NCBI RefSeq assembly: GCF_001078595.1
Contig: NZ_LFTY01000002.1
Span: 604,123-668,122 of the forward strand
Direction: 5' to 3'
Length of the DNA: 64,000 bases
Source: Candidatus Rhodobacter oscarellae
GTDB taxonomy: Bacteria; Pseudomonadota; Alphaproteobacteria; Rhodobacterales; Rhodobacteraceae
The translations under genes were made by a program, and so were the position numbers. The notes under the pieces are model-generated. The model ran no database searches and was not told the DNA's origin. It saw only the letters and a program-made list of their open reading frames with translations. How positions within the stretch are numbered: the first letter of the stretch is position 1; the number at the start of each line of letters is the position of its first letter. Positions 16,532-24,864 of the stretch are shown here, in pieces.

Positions 16532-18094
16532 ATGAACGGCGCGGAGAGCTTGGTGCAAACGATGCTGGCCTCGGGCGTGGACACCGTGTTCGCCAACCCC
16601 GGCACGTCCGAGATGCATTTCTGCGCCGCCCTGGACCAGTACCCCGAGATGAACTGCGTGCTCTGCCTCTTCGAGGGCGGCACCAGCGCCGGCGCGGATT
16701 GCTATTTCCGCATGAAGCGCGACGTGGCGGGCACCTTGCTGCACCTCGCGCCGGGTTTCGGCAACGCCTATGCCAACCTGCATAACGCGCGCAAGGCGGG
16801 CTCGGGGCTGGTGAACATCGTGGGCGACCACGCCACGCATCACCTGGCCTATGAGAGCCCGCTGAAGGGCGACATCCAGGGCGTCAGCCAGTCGATAAGC
16901 CATTGGTATCGTTGGTCTCCGGATGCGGGCTCGGTCGCGGGGGACGGGGCGGCGGCGATCCGGGCGGCGCGGTCGCTCAATGGCCAGATCGCCACGCTGG
17001 CCCTGCCCGCAAACACCGCTTGGGAGGCGGCGAGGACGCCCGCAGGTCGGGGAGATCCGACCGGGGCGGAGCAGCCCCCCGCCTTGCACCGCCCCGAGAC
17101 CCGCGCCATCGAGGCCGCCGCCCAGAGGCTCACCCTGCCCGGTGCCGCGCTGATGATCGGCGGAGCGGCTCTTTTCGGCGGTTTGCGCCAGCTGGCGGGG
17201 CAGATCTGCGCCGCCACCGGCGCGCGGCTCTTGATCGACACGTTGATCCCGCGGGCCTCGCGCGGGGCGGGCACCGCCACCGCCGCGCATCTGCCATACC
17301 CGGTGGAGCCCAAGCTCGAGGCGCTCGTGAACACGCGTTCAATTACGCTGCTGGGCACGCAGCGCCCGGTCACCTTCTTTGCCTATCCCGGCAAGCCCAG
17401 CCTGCCCGAGCCCGCCAATTGCGAGATCGCCGAGCTTTGCCGCCCCGAGATGGACATCGCCTTTGCGCTGGACGCGCTGGCGCAGGCCACCAATGCCACC
17501 AAGGCCCAGCCGCGCGTCTACCCGCTGGACTTGCCCGCATTGCCCAGCGGCACCTTAACGCTGGAATCCGCGGGCGCGGCGCTGGCGCATCTGCTGCCCG
17601 AGGGCGCGATCGTCTGCAACGAGGCCATCACCTCCGGCTTCCGCTTCGCGCCGCCGCTGACGCAGGCGCGCCCGCATGAGATGCTGGGCGGCACCGGCGG
17701 CGCCATCGGCTGGTCCCTGCCGGGGGCCGTTGGCGCGGCCACGGCCTGCCCGGACCGCAAGGTGGTGGTGCTGACGGGGGACGGCTCGGCCATGTACACG
17801 ATCCAGTCGCTCTGGACGATGGCGCGCGAGGGGCTGGACGTCACCGTGATCGTCTTTGCGAATCGCGGCTACCAGATCCTGCGCGACGAGCTGCAAAATG
17901 TCGGCGTGCAGAGCTATGGCGCGAACGCCCGCGCGATGTTCGATGTTGAGGGGCCGAGCCTCGATTTCGTGGCCCTGGCCAAGGGGCACGGCGTCCCCGC
18001 CAGCCGCGCCGAGACGCTGGAGCAATACACCAGCGCGCTGCAAGCCGCGCTTGCCAGCGACGGGCCCGCGTTGATCGAGCTGGTCTGCGACTAA
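16532..18094 (+). CDS. Thiamine-pyrophosphate-dependent acetolactate synthase/decarboxylase-like enzyme
   Basis: 520 residues from ATG 16532 (AAGGA upstream). It has the three-domain TPP enzyme layout. The N-terminal pyrimidine-binding domain has the catalytic-type Glu in CLFEGGTSAG. A middle domain follows, and the C-terminal PP domain has the diphosphate motif GDGSAMYTIQSLWTM...FANRGY. It resembles acetolactate synthase large subunits and benzoylformate or phosphonopyruvate decarboxylases; no small ALS subunit is nearby. The convergent neighbour is a PEP-mutase/isocitrate-lyase superfamily gene, so the pair could act on related 2-oxo acids, but this is only suggestive. Repeat copy B follows. 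Confidence 0.75.
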   Translation: MNGAESLVQTMLASGVDTVFANPGTSEMHFCAALDQYPEMNCVLCLFEGGTSAGADCYFRMKRDVAGTLLHLAPGFGNAYANLHNARKAGSGLVNIVGDHATHHLAYESPLKGDIQGVSQSISHWYRWSPDAGSVAGDGAAAIRAARSLNGQIATLALPANTAWEAARTPAGRGDPTGAEQPPALHRPETRAIEAAAQRLTLPGAALMIGGAALFGGLRQLAGQICAATGARLLIDTLIPRASRGAGTATAAHLPYPVEPKLEALVNTRSITLLGTQRPVTFFAYPGKPSLPEPANCEIAELCRPEMDIAFALDALAQATNATKAQPRVYPLDLPALPSGTLTLESAGAALAHLLPEGAIVCNEAITSGFRFAPPLTQARPHEMLGGTGGAIGWSLPGAVGAATACPDRKVVVLTGDGSAMYTIQSLWTMAREGLDVTVIVFANRGYQILRDELQNVGVQSYGANARAMFDVEGPSLDFVALAKGHGVPASRAETLEQYTSALQAALASDGPALIELVCD

Positions 18095-18180
18095 GCCCTA
18101 CGCGTTGGCGGCGTGCCCGTGGCGGTGTTCAGGGCATCAGAGAACGGGCGAGGTTGTGTGTTTTTGGCCCGCACCGTTCG

Positions 18181-18344
18181 TTGGGCGCGCCAAATCTCTT
18201 GCAAGAGATTTGCACTTTCCTTCCAAGGAAAGTTGGGCCCGCAGACCGGTGAGCGGTCGCTGTTCAGGGATCAATTCGGGGCGCGCCAAAGAAACTCTTT
18301 GAAGAGTTTCGCAATTTTCTTGCAAGAAAATTGCGTCGCGCCAA
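18181..18344. repeat. Four-hairpin palindromic element, copy B
   Basis: The same order and length (164 bp) as copy A: I at 18191-18212, II at 18214-18233, III at 18291-18310, IV at 18311-18334. TTGGGCGCG at the left end pairs with CGCGCCAA at the right end. It sits between the convergent TPP-enzyme and PEP-mutase-like genes. The linker ends GATCAATTCGGGGCGCGCC as in the other copies. Confidence 0.95.
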
Positions 18345-18385
18345 GGTTCACTGGAGTCCAAAAGCGCCTCTGACGACACATTCCC

Positions 18386-19198
18386 TTAGTCCAGCAGCTT
18401 GTCCACCACGTCGCCCCTGATCCCTGCGCCGAGCGCCGAGAAGTCTCCCGCCTCGAACATCGCGCCCGCGATATCGTGGATCACCCGATGGGTCACCCGC
18501 GCCAGCGCCGAGCCCAGCGAGATCCGCGCCACCCCGGCGGCGGCGAACTCCTCACGGCTGAACTTGGAGAACTGGCCGGCAGCCAGCGCGTTCACTGGCT
18601 TCTCGGTCGCGCGCACCACGTTCTTGAGCGATTGCATGCCCGGCGGCAGCGGCACGTACAGGCAATCCGCCCCGGCCTCGTCGAAGGCCTGGATGCGCTT
18701 TAGGGCCTCCTCCATACCGTATTGCTTGTTGATGATCCCATCGGCGCGGGCCACCAGCACGAAATCGCCGGGAAGCGCGCGCGCCGCCGAGGCCGCCGCC
18801 CGAATGCGTTCGACCGCGAACTCAAAGGCATAGAGCCCTTTGCGTTCGAAATCTGCGTCCTCGATGGAGATCCCAGCCAGGCCGATCTCTGCCGAAAGGC
18901 GCACGGTCTCGGCGCAGGTCTCGGGGGCGTCGCCAAAGCCGTTCTCGAAATCCCCCGAAACCGGCACATCCACCGCGGCCACCAGGTCTTGTGCGTGCGC
19001 CAGCGCCTCGTCGCGGGTCACCGTGCCGCCGTCGGGACGCCCCAGGGTGAACGCATGGGCGGCCGACGAGGTCGCGATGGCCTCGGCCCCCAGCCCCGCC
19101 AGCATCTTGGCCGAGCCGATGTCCCAGGCATTGGCCAGGATAAAGGGCTTGCCGGGGACATGGAGCGCGCGGAAGGTGGCGCCGATATCATCAGTCAT
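18386..19198 (-). CDS. Isocitrate lyase / PEP mutase superfamily protein
   Basis: 270 residues with the alpha/beta-barrel of the PEP-mutase-like lyases. Visible motifs are the Asn-Ala-Trp-Asp start (FILANAWDIGSAKML), the conserved VSGDFENGFGD and the metal-site segment GISIEDADFERKG. The usual catalytic KKCGH lyase loop is absent, as in carboxyphosphonoenolpyruvate mutase and oxaloacetate-decarboxylase-like members. It cleaves or rearranges a C-C or C-P bond next to an oxo-acid; the substrate is not predictable. It is co-directional with and 9 bp downstream of the methyltransferase gene, probably in one transcript. Confidence 0.8.
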   Translation of the reverse strand: MTDDIGATFRALHVPGKPFILANAWDIGSAKMLAGLGAEAIATSSAAHAFTLGRPDGGTVTRDEALAHAQDLVAAVDVPVSGDFENGFGDAPETCAETVRLSAEIGLAGISIEDADFERKGLYAFEFAVERIRAAASAARALPGDFVLVARADGIINKQYGMEEALKRIQAFDEAGADCLYVPLPPGMQSLKNVVRATEKPVNALAAGQFSKFSREEFAAAGVARISLGSALARVTHRVIHDIAGAMFEAGDFSALGAGIRGDVVDKLLD

Positions 19199-19207
19199 TT
19201 CAAGCTC

Positions 19208-19807
19208 CTACAGAAAATGCTTCGCCTCGTGGTCCAGCAGCCAGCGCTTGCGCCATAGCCCGCCGCCATAGCCGGTCAAAGCGCCGTCCGACGCCACCAG
19301 CCTATGGCAAGGCACCGCGATGGCAATAGGGTTCGCGCCATTGGCGCGCCCCACCGCGCGCGGTCCGGTGCCCAGAGCCTCGGCCATCGCGGCGTAGCTG
19401 CGGGTTCGCCCGATGGGAATCTTGCGCAGAGCGTCCCAATGGCGATGCTCAAACGGGGTGCCGCGCGGCGCGATGGGCATGTCCAGACCGGGGTCCTGCC
19501 CGCTGAAGTAAAGCTCCATCGCGTGTGCCGCCTGGTCGATCACCGCATTCGCGCCGATGCGCAAAGTGCCATGCGCCCCAAGCAGCTTTTTGACCTCGCC
19601 GGGAAGCGCCCTGCGCTCGGGGAATTCCAGAATGTTCAGCGCGCTATCATCCGCAATCGCGATCAGCGCGCCGATGGGCGTGTCGATCCAATGCGCAAAC
19701 CGCCCTGCGCGCGGCGTTATGCGCTCGGGCGGGATCGAAAGAAGCTTTGGGAGCGCGCCAGAGAACGCGCTGTCGCTGTTGAAGGTTGCCTGGGCGCCCC
19801 CGGGCAA
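19208..19807 (-). CDS. O6-methylguanine-DNA methyltransferase with remnant of an Ada-type HTH
   Basis: The methyltransferase domain spans roughly residues 37-199. It has acceptor Cys in AVPCHRLVASDG, DNA-binding helix around RAVGRANGANPIA and terminal GYGGGLWRKRWLLDHE, so it should repair O6-alkylguanine by suicide transfer. The first 35 residues (ATFNSDSAFSGALPKLLSIPPERI) look like the end of an AraC-type helix-turn-helix as found before this domain in Ada. The ORF follows the aminotransferase TAA in the same frame after only one sense codon (GCT) and begins with a weak TTG. It may be a 5'-truncated Ada; the true start is uncertain. Confidence 0.75.
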   Translation of the reverse strand: MPGGAQATFNSDSAFSGALPKLLSIPPERITPRAGRFAHWIDTPIGALIAIADDSALNILEFPERRALPGEVKKLLGAHGTLRIGANAVIDQAAHAMELYFSGQDPGLDMPIAPRGTPFEHRHWDALRKIPIGRTRSYAAMAEALGTGPRAVGRANGANPIAIAVPCHRLVASDGALTGYGGGLWRKRWLLDHEAKHFL

Positions 19808-19810
19808 AGC

Positions 19811-20995
19811 TTAGGGCCCCCGTGGGGTGAGAGCTTCTGCGAAGTGAATGATCCGGCCCAGGGCCTCGGCGAACATCTCGTCGGCGACGGTCATCGCGAC
19901 GCGCACATGCCCGGCGGCGGCCTCGCCAAAGCTCTCGCCCGGCATCACCGCGATCCTCTCTTGGTCCAGCAGCCGGTTGGCGAAACCCTCGCCGCTCAGA
20001 CCCGTCGCGCGGATGTCCAGCATCAGATACATCGCGCCGTCGCAGGGCGCGGATTTCGCCGCGTTGGTATGCGCGAGCAGCTCCACGGCCATCGCGCGGC
20101 GGCGGCGGAACGGCGCGGCGATATCCGCCTCGAGCTGTTCGCCGGCCTGCAGCGCAAAGAGCGCCGCGTCCTGGATATAGCCCGGCACGCCATAGGTCGT
20201 GTGGGTGGAGAGGTCGATGAGATGCGCAATCACATGCTCGGGGCCCAAGATCCAGCCGATGCGGCTGCCGGTCATGGCAAAGCTCTTGGACATCGAGTTC
20301 ACCACCAGCGTGCGGTTGCGGGTCTCCTCAAGCTGCCAGGCCGAGAGATGCGTACCGTTCCAGATCTGCGTGTCGTAGACCTCGTCCGAGACCAGCCAGA
20401 GGTCGTGATCCGCGCAGGTGCGGGCGATGCTTTGCATCGTCTCCGGCGTGTAGACGACGCCGGTGGGGTTGTTGGGCGAGTTGATCAGCAGCGACCGGGC
20501 GCCGTCCGCCTGGGCCGCAATGTCCGCGGCCTGGGGCTGGAAGCCGTGGCGGGGCCGGGCCTTGATCGCGCGGGGCTTAGCGCCCACTCCGCGCACCGTG
20601 CCGGGATAGGTCGTGTAATAGGGGTCGATGAAAAGCCCGGTGTCGCCGGGGTCCAAAACGGCGGTATGGGCGGCAAAGAGCCCGGCCTGGCCGCCGGGCG
20701 TGACCACCACATTGTCGCGCGTCGTGGGCACGCCGGTTCGCGCCGTCACGCGCGCGGCCACCGCATCGCGCAGGGCCTTGGTGCCGGGCACCGAGGCATA
20801 GCCGGTATGCCCGGCCTTCGCGCGCCGGTGCATCTCGTCCAGGATGCGCGGATCGGTGCGGATGTCATGCTCGCCGATGGTCAATTCGATCACAGGGGTG
20901 CCCGCGGCGATCATGTCGCGCGCGCGCATGAAGACGCCCCAACCGTCGTCCTCAGCGCCCCCCAGAAGGCCGGTTATTCTGTGTGATAGCTGCAT
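19811..20995 (-). CDS. PLP-dependent aminotransferase, class I/II
   Basis: 394 residues from ATG 20995 (MQLSHRITGLLGG). The fold-type I motifs are clear: NSPNNPTGVVY, SDEVYDTQIW and the PLP-lysine segment VVNSMSKSFAMTGSRIGWI. The terminal Arg is in GHVRVAM. It is an aspartate-aminotransferase-family enzyme; donor and acceptor are unknown. A longer open frame to 21424 has no family similarity upstream of MQLSH and overlaps the divergent promoter, so I reject it. Its stop is in frame with the following methyltransferase ORF. Confidence 0.85.
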   Translation of the reverse strand: MQLSHRITGLLGGAEDDGWGVFMRARDMIAAGTPVIELTIGEHDIRTDPRILDEMHRRAKAGHTGYASVPGTKALRDAVAARVTARTGVPTTRDNVVVTPGGQAGLFAAHTAVLDPGDTGLFIDPYYTTYPGTVRGVGAKPRAIKARPRHGFQPQAADIAAQADGARSLLINSPNNPTGVVYTPETMQSIARTCADHDLWLVSDEVYDTQIWNGTHLSAWQLEETRNRTLVVNSMSKSFAMTGSRIGWILGPEHVIAHLIDLSTHTTYGVPGYIQDAALFALQAGEQLEADIAAPFRRRRAMAVELLAHTNAAKSAPCDGAMYLMLDIRATGLSGEGFANRLLDQERIAVMPGESFGEAAAGHVRVAMTVADEMFAEALGRIIHFAEALTPRGP

Positions 20996-21080
20996 TGCGC
21001 GGAAGTGGTCATGGAGCGCGGGGATTGTCAATTCGTCAAATGCGGGCGGGCCTGGGTCGGACCAGGGCGCACCCGCCGAT

Positions 21081-21098
21081 CCATGCGTGAACGCATGG
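21081..21098. promoter_or_regulatory. Candidate operator palindrome between divergent genes
   Basis: CCATGCGT and ACGCATGG form an 8-bp inverted repeat with a GA spacer, within the 267-bp gap between the aminotransferase (minus) and the DUF4386 gene (plus). The size and symmetry suit a dimeric repressor site. No regulator gene is adjacent. I see nothing else definite in this gap except a plausible GGAG ribosome-binding site before 21263. Confidence 0.35.
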
Positions 21099-21262
21099 GT
21101 GATGCACGCATTTAGAGAATTCCGCCCGTGGCGCCGCGCCGCTAGAACGTCGCCATCGCGCTTGCGCACTTCGCGGCGCGCCTTCTGGAATTGCACGCAA
21201 TGGAACCCGTCGCCCTCTCGCGGCAGGGCCGAGAACCTTCGCCTTTTTAATGGAGTAGAGCC

Positions 21263-21991
21263 ATGACCTCGCTGAACGATCCGCAATCGCGCGGCTTTGC
21301 GCGCCTCACCGGCGCCGCCTATTTGACCATCGCCGTGGCGGGAGGCTTCTCGATCGCCTATGTGCCCAGCGTTCTGTACGTGGCGGGGGACCCCGCCGCA
21401 TCTGTGCAAAATATACTGGCTCACCGGGGCTTTTTTCTGGCCGGGATCGCCGGCGACGTGGTGATGATGCTGGCGGAGATCGCGGTAACGGCGATGCTCT
21501 TTTTCATGTTCCGCCCGGTGCAGCCGGTCCTGTCACTGGCCGCCGCCCTGGCGCGGTTCGCGATGGTGGCGGTCATGGCGGCGATGCTGTTCTTTCATGT
21601 GGGTGCGCTGGCGCTGGCGGATCCGAGCTATGCGATGGCCGGGGTCGCGATGCCAGAGCGGCTGGCCTTCGCGGGCGTGATGCTGACCATGCACGATGCG
21701 GGCGTCTGGATCTGGCAGGTCTTCTTCTTTGCGCATCTGGTGGTTCTGGGCGCGCTGGTGCTGCGGCCGGGCGCCTATCCCAGGCTGCTGGGGGCCGGGC
21801 TGATGGTGGGCGCGTTTGGGTACCTGCTGGACAGCGTGTTCGCCTTCGCCTTCCCGGATTTCGCGGCGCTGGGATATGCCCGCGCGGGGCTTTTGGTGAT
21901 CGTGACGCTGTCCGAGATCGGCTTTGCGATCTGGTTGCTGGCGGTTGGTCCGCGCGCGGCGGCGCGGGACCCAGGGGCGTTACCCGCGTAG
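21263..21991 (+). CDS. DUF4386-type integral membrane protein
   Basis: 242 residues with six to seven hydrophobic helices (for example AAYLTIAVAGGFSIAYV, VVMMLAEIAVTAMLFFMF, VWIWQVFFFAHLVVLGALVL). The N-terminal pattern SRGFARLTGAAYLTI matches the DUF4386 family, whose function is unknown. There are no catalytic motifs. It lies 90 bp upstream of xdhC on the same strand, with no sign of functional linkage. Confidence 0.7.
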   Translation: MTSLNDPQSRGFARLTGAAYLTIAVAGGFSIAYVPSVLYVAGDPAASVQNILAHRGFFLAGIAGDVVMMLAEIAVTAMLFFMFRPVQPVLSLAAALARFAMVAVMAAMLFFHVGALALADPSYAMAGVAMPERLAFAGVMLTMHDAGVWIWQVFFFAHLVVLGALVLRPGAYPRLLGAGLMVGAFGYLLDSVFAFAFPDFAALGYARAGLLVIVTLSEIGFAIWLLAVGPRAAARDPGALPA

Positions 21992-22080
21992 CCGCAATCA
22001 TGGTGCATGGGGGAGGGGCGGTTCCATGTCCTGTTGGTTCCGCACTTCTCCTGCGCGTGGCCATGCACTATGTACCTGCT

Positions 22081-23058
22081 ATGACGCAGAGCTTTGACGA
22101 CATCCCCGAGACCGCGCTGGCCTGGCATCAGGCGGGCAAGGGCGCGGCCTTGGCGACCGTGGTCGAGACCTGGGGCTCGGCGCCCCGGCCCGTCGGCAGC
22201 CAGTTGGCGATCAGCGGCGCCGGCGAGATCGCGGGCAGCGTCTCGGGCGGCTGCGTTGAGGGCGCCGTTGTGGTTGAGGCGATGGACGCGCTGGAGGACC
22301 ACAAGAGCCGCATCCTAGAGTTCGGCGTCAGCGACGACGAGGCCTTTGCCGTCGGGCTGGCCTGCGGCGGCACGATCCGGGTTCTCGTGGAGCCTATCGG
22401 GGACGCGGCGCAGGCCCTACGGGCCGCGATCCTAGAGGAACTCTGCGCCGCACGCGCAGACCGGCGCGCCATGGCCTATGTGGTGGACACAGACGCCTGG
22501 ACGCGGCGGCTGGCCGGGGTGGCGGATTACCCCGCACGCTTCCGCGCCGATAAGTCCGGCTTTGACGAGGCCGAGTTCATCGCCATCCACAACCCTCCCT
22601 TGCGCATGGCGGTCGTCGGCGCGGTCCACATCGCGCAGCCCCTGATGGTGATGGCGCGGCTGGCGGGCTATGACGCCGTGCTGATCGACCCGCGCGAGGC
22701 CTTCGGGTCGGCGGCGCGCTTTCCCGGCGAGACCATCCTGCATGACTGGCCGGACGAGGCCCTGGCGGGTTTCGGGCTGGACGCGCGCACGGCGGTGGTC
22801 ACGCTGACCCATGACCCAAAGCTGGACGACCCGGCGATCATCACCGCGCTGCGCTCGGACGTGTTCTATTTGGGCTGTCTGGGCTCCATGCGCACCCATG
22901 CAAAGCGCGTCGCGCGGCTAACGGAACACGGGTTCAACTCCGCGGACGTGGCGCGCATCCATGCACCAGTGGGGCTCGATCTGGGATCCAAAAGCCCGGC
23001 GGAGATCGCCGTCTCGGTCATGGCTGAGATCACTGAAACTCTGCGCAAGCGCGTATGA
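22081..23058 (+). CDS. xdhC: XdhC/CoxI-family molybdenum-cofactor maturation protein
   Basis: 325 residues from ATG 22081. N-terminal XdhC/CoxI motifs are GSAPRPVGSQLAI and GSVSGGCVEGAVV. The C-terminal half is a Rossmann-like domain (MAVVGAVHIAQPL, LGCLGSMRTHAKRVARL). XdhC binds Moco and supports its sulfuration and insertion into xanthine-dehydrogenase-family enzymes. No such enzyme is encoded here. It overlaps the next gene, a molybdopterin-binding protein, by 4 nt, so the two form a maturation module whose client is elsewhere. Confidence 0.85.
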   Translation: MTQSFDDIPETALAWHQAGKGAALATVVETWGSAPRPVGSQLAISGAGEIAGSVSGGCVEGAVVVEAMDALEDHKSRILEFGVSDDEAFAVGLACGGTIRVLVEPIGDAAQALRAAILEELCAARADRRAMAYVVDTDAWTRRLAGVADYPARFRADKSGFDEAEFIAIHNPPLRMAVVGAVHIAQPLMVMARLAGYDAVLIDPREAFGSAARFPGETILHDWPDEALAGFGLDARTAVVTLTHDPKLDDPAIITALRSDVFYLGCLGSMRTHAKRVARLTEHGFNSADVARIHAPVGLDLGSKSPAEIAVSVMAEITETLRKRV

Positions 23059-24074
23059 GGTTTGGGCCCGTACCCATTGCCGAGGCCGCCGGTGCCATCT
23101 TGGCGCATTCGGCAGAGGCCGGCCCGCAGGGGCAGGGCCATCGGATTGCCAAGGGCACGCGGCTGACGCGGCAGCATGTGATCGAACTGAGCGCGCGCGG
23201 CGTGGCCGAGGTGGTGGTGGCGCGGCCAGAGCCGGGCGATGTCGAGGAAGACATGGCCGCGCAGCGGCTTGCGCAGGCGCTGGTGGCCGGGCGCCGCGGG
23301 CTGCGGCTGGGCGGGGCCGCGCGGGGCCGCGTTAACCTGCGCGCCGAGCATGCGGGATTGGTCGAGATGGACGTCGCCGCCGTGACCGCGGCCAACCATA
23401 TTGACCCAGGCATCACGGTCGCGACCGTGCCCGCCCTGCAGCGCATGGCCGAGAACGGCCTGGTGGCGACGATCAAGATCATCCCCTACGCAGTGCCTGA
23501 TGCAGGGTTGCGGCTGGCCTGCGACAAGGCCGCCGGTGCCATGGGGCTGCGCGGCGCCCAGATCGCGGCTGCGAGCCTGATCGAGACGCAGGTGGGCTCT
23601 AAGGCGCTGCCGCTGAAGGGGCGCGAGGCGATAGCGCAGCGCCTGGCGCGCCTTGGCGCGCAGCTGAGCCCGCGCGTGGTCGTGCCGCATCAGGTGGCGC
23701 CGATCGCGGACGCCCTGGCGCAGGCCCCCGGAGAGGTTCTGATGATCCTCACCGGCTCGGCCACCTCTGACCCGCGCGACGTGGCGCCAGAGGCGCTGCG
23801 CGCCGCCGGCGGCGTCGTCGAGCATTACGGCATGCCGGTGGATCCGGGGAACCTGTTGTTTCTGGGCCATCTCGGCGGCAAGCCCGTTATAGGCCTGCCG
23901 GGCTGCGCGCGCTCGCTGGCGATGAATGGCGCGGATTGGGTTCTGGAGCGGGTGATCTGCGGGATAGAGGTCTCGCCCCGCGATATCATGGGTATGGGGG
24001 TCGGCGGGCTTTTGAAGGAAAGCCCCGCCCGCGGGCAACCCCGCGAGCGCAAGACGGTAAAAGGCGCCCCGTAG
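23055..24074 (+). CDS. Molybdopterin-binding (MoeA/MogA-like) protein
   Basis: 339 residues. The N-terminus (VPIAEAAGAILAHS...GHRIAKGTRLT) resembles the MoeA-like entry domain. The C-terminal half carries MoCF-type motifs (LMILTGSATSDPRDVAPEAL, GGVVEHYGMPVDPG, KPVIGLPGCARS). Proteins like this bind molybdopterin or handle nucleotide transfer in Moco maturation, often fused to a MobA-like CTP/GTP transferase. Here no transferase domain follows. It is translationally coupled to xdhC (ATGA overlap) and ends inside a terminator hairpin. Confidence 0.75.
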   Translation: MRFGPVPIAEAAGAILAHSAEAGPQGQGHRIAKGTRLTRQHVIELSARGVAEVVVARPEPGDVEEDMAAQRLAQALVAGRRGLRLGGAARGRVNLRAEHAGLVEMDVAAVTAANHIDPGITVATVPALQRMAENGLVATIKIIPYAVPDAGLRLACDKAAGAMGLRGAQIAAASLIETQVGSKALPLKGREAIAQRLARLGAQLSPRVVVPHQVAPIADALAQAPGEVLMILTGSATSDPRDVAPEALRAAGGVVEHYGMPVDPGNLLFLGHLGGKPVIGLPGCARSLAMNGADWVLERVICGIEVSPRDIMGMGVGGLLKESPARGQPRERKTVKGAP

Positions 24075-24087
24075 GGCGCCCTTTTTT
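24063..24087 (+). terminator. Intrinsic terminator
   Basis: GGCGCCC (24063-24069) pairs with GGGCGCC (24074-24080) around CGTA, followed by CTTTTTT. The stem includes the stop codon region of the molybdopterin-binding gene. The convergent secreted-protein gene ends at 24109. Confidence 0.9.
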
Positions 24088-24108
24088 GTTTGGTGCTTTT
24101 GGTTCGGC

Positions 24109-24774
24109 CTACTGCCAGGTCGTGTAGCCCAGCTTGAGCGTCTTCGGAGATCCGCCGGTCAGGCCGTTCACCCGGAACTGGCTGATCCGGCCCTCATTCG
24201 TACGCACGCAGACATAGGACCCCACAGGGATGTCGCCCAGCGAGACCCGCGCGTTTGAATACCGCGCGCCCGAGCAGCCCGCATAGCCGCGGTTGCGACG
24301 GTTCCCAACGCCAAGCTTGGCGCCGTTGCGCGGCACGAGGTAAAGCCGCGAGGCGGTCTCGGCCTGGAACCAGATATCGGCGCCGTGCTGGGTGACTTGC
24401 CCGCGATCAAGATCGGCCAGATAGGTCTGCGGGATGTCCAACGGGCCGGTGGAATGGGTGCGCGGGCCGGCCGAGGCGCAGGTGAAACCGCGACCGCGGG
24501 CGGTGCAGCTTTGCCCCTCGGGCGCGTAGCGCTGGATCGTGCCCGCGGGGCCGTAGTCGCAGATCAGCGCGGGCTTGCCGCCGATGTTCTGCACGCGGGT
24601 GCTCTTGAGCGAGTTCACAATGGGCGTGTTCCACCAGCCAGAGGGCAGGGCGGTCGTCACCTCGCGCCGGATCTGGGTATGGGGGCATGCGATGGTGGCC
24701 GCGGCGGCGGCCAGCGGGCCGAGCATCAGCGTGGCAAAAGTGGCGATGGCGGCGGTTTTACGAAGCGAAATCAT
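24109..24774 (-). CDS. Secreted protein of unknown function
   Basis: 221 residues from ATG 24774 (MISLRKTAAIATFATLMLGPLAAAAA), a clear Sec signal peptide with AAA-type cleavage. The mature part contains five to six cysteines (IACPHTQ, ALICDYG, QSCTARG, FTCASAG, GYAGCSGARY, YVCVRTN), suggesting disulfides in the periplasm or outside the cell. It seems to have two halves: a WWNTPIVNSLKSTRV segment and a C-terminal beta-rich segment with WFQAETASRLYLVPRNG. I do not recognise the family. A second secreted unknown is encoded directly upstream on the same strand. Confidence 0.7.
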   Translation of the reverse strand: MISLRKTAAIATFATLMLGPLAAAAATIACPHTQIRREVTTALPSGWWNTPIVNSLKSTRVQNIGGKPALICDYGPAGTIQRYAPEGQSCTARGRGFTCASAGPRTHSTGPLDIPQTYLADLDRGQVTQHGADIWFQAETASRLYLVPRNGAKLGVGNRRNRGYAGCSGARYSNARVSLGDIPVGSYVCVRTNEGRISQFRVNGLTGGSPKTLKLGYTTWQ

Positions 24775-24864
24775 GGGTTGGGCTCCTATTGGGTTTAACA
24801 CCCATAGGTCGTGGCCCCGGATCGAAAGGTTCAAAAGGAACCCCAGCCCTCAAAATCTCTATAT

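Noticed and set aside
18105..18379. Short open frames across repeat copy B (and the equivalents in copies A, C and D)
   Set aside because: They encode recurring peptides such as ISCKRF and FSCKKI on either strand only because the palindromes are read through; no ribosome-binding sites or conserved frame.
20996..21424. N-terminal extension of the aminotransferase frame
   Set aside because: It overlaps the divergent DUF4386 gene and lacks similarity; MQLSH at 20995 matches the family start.
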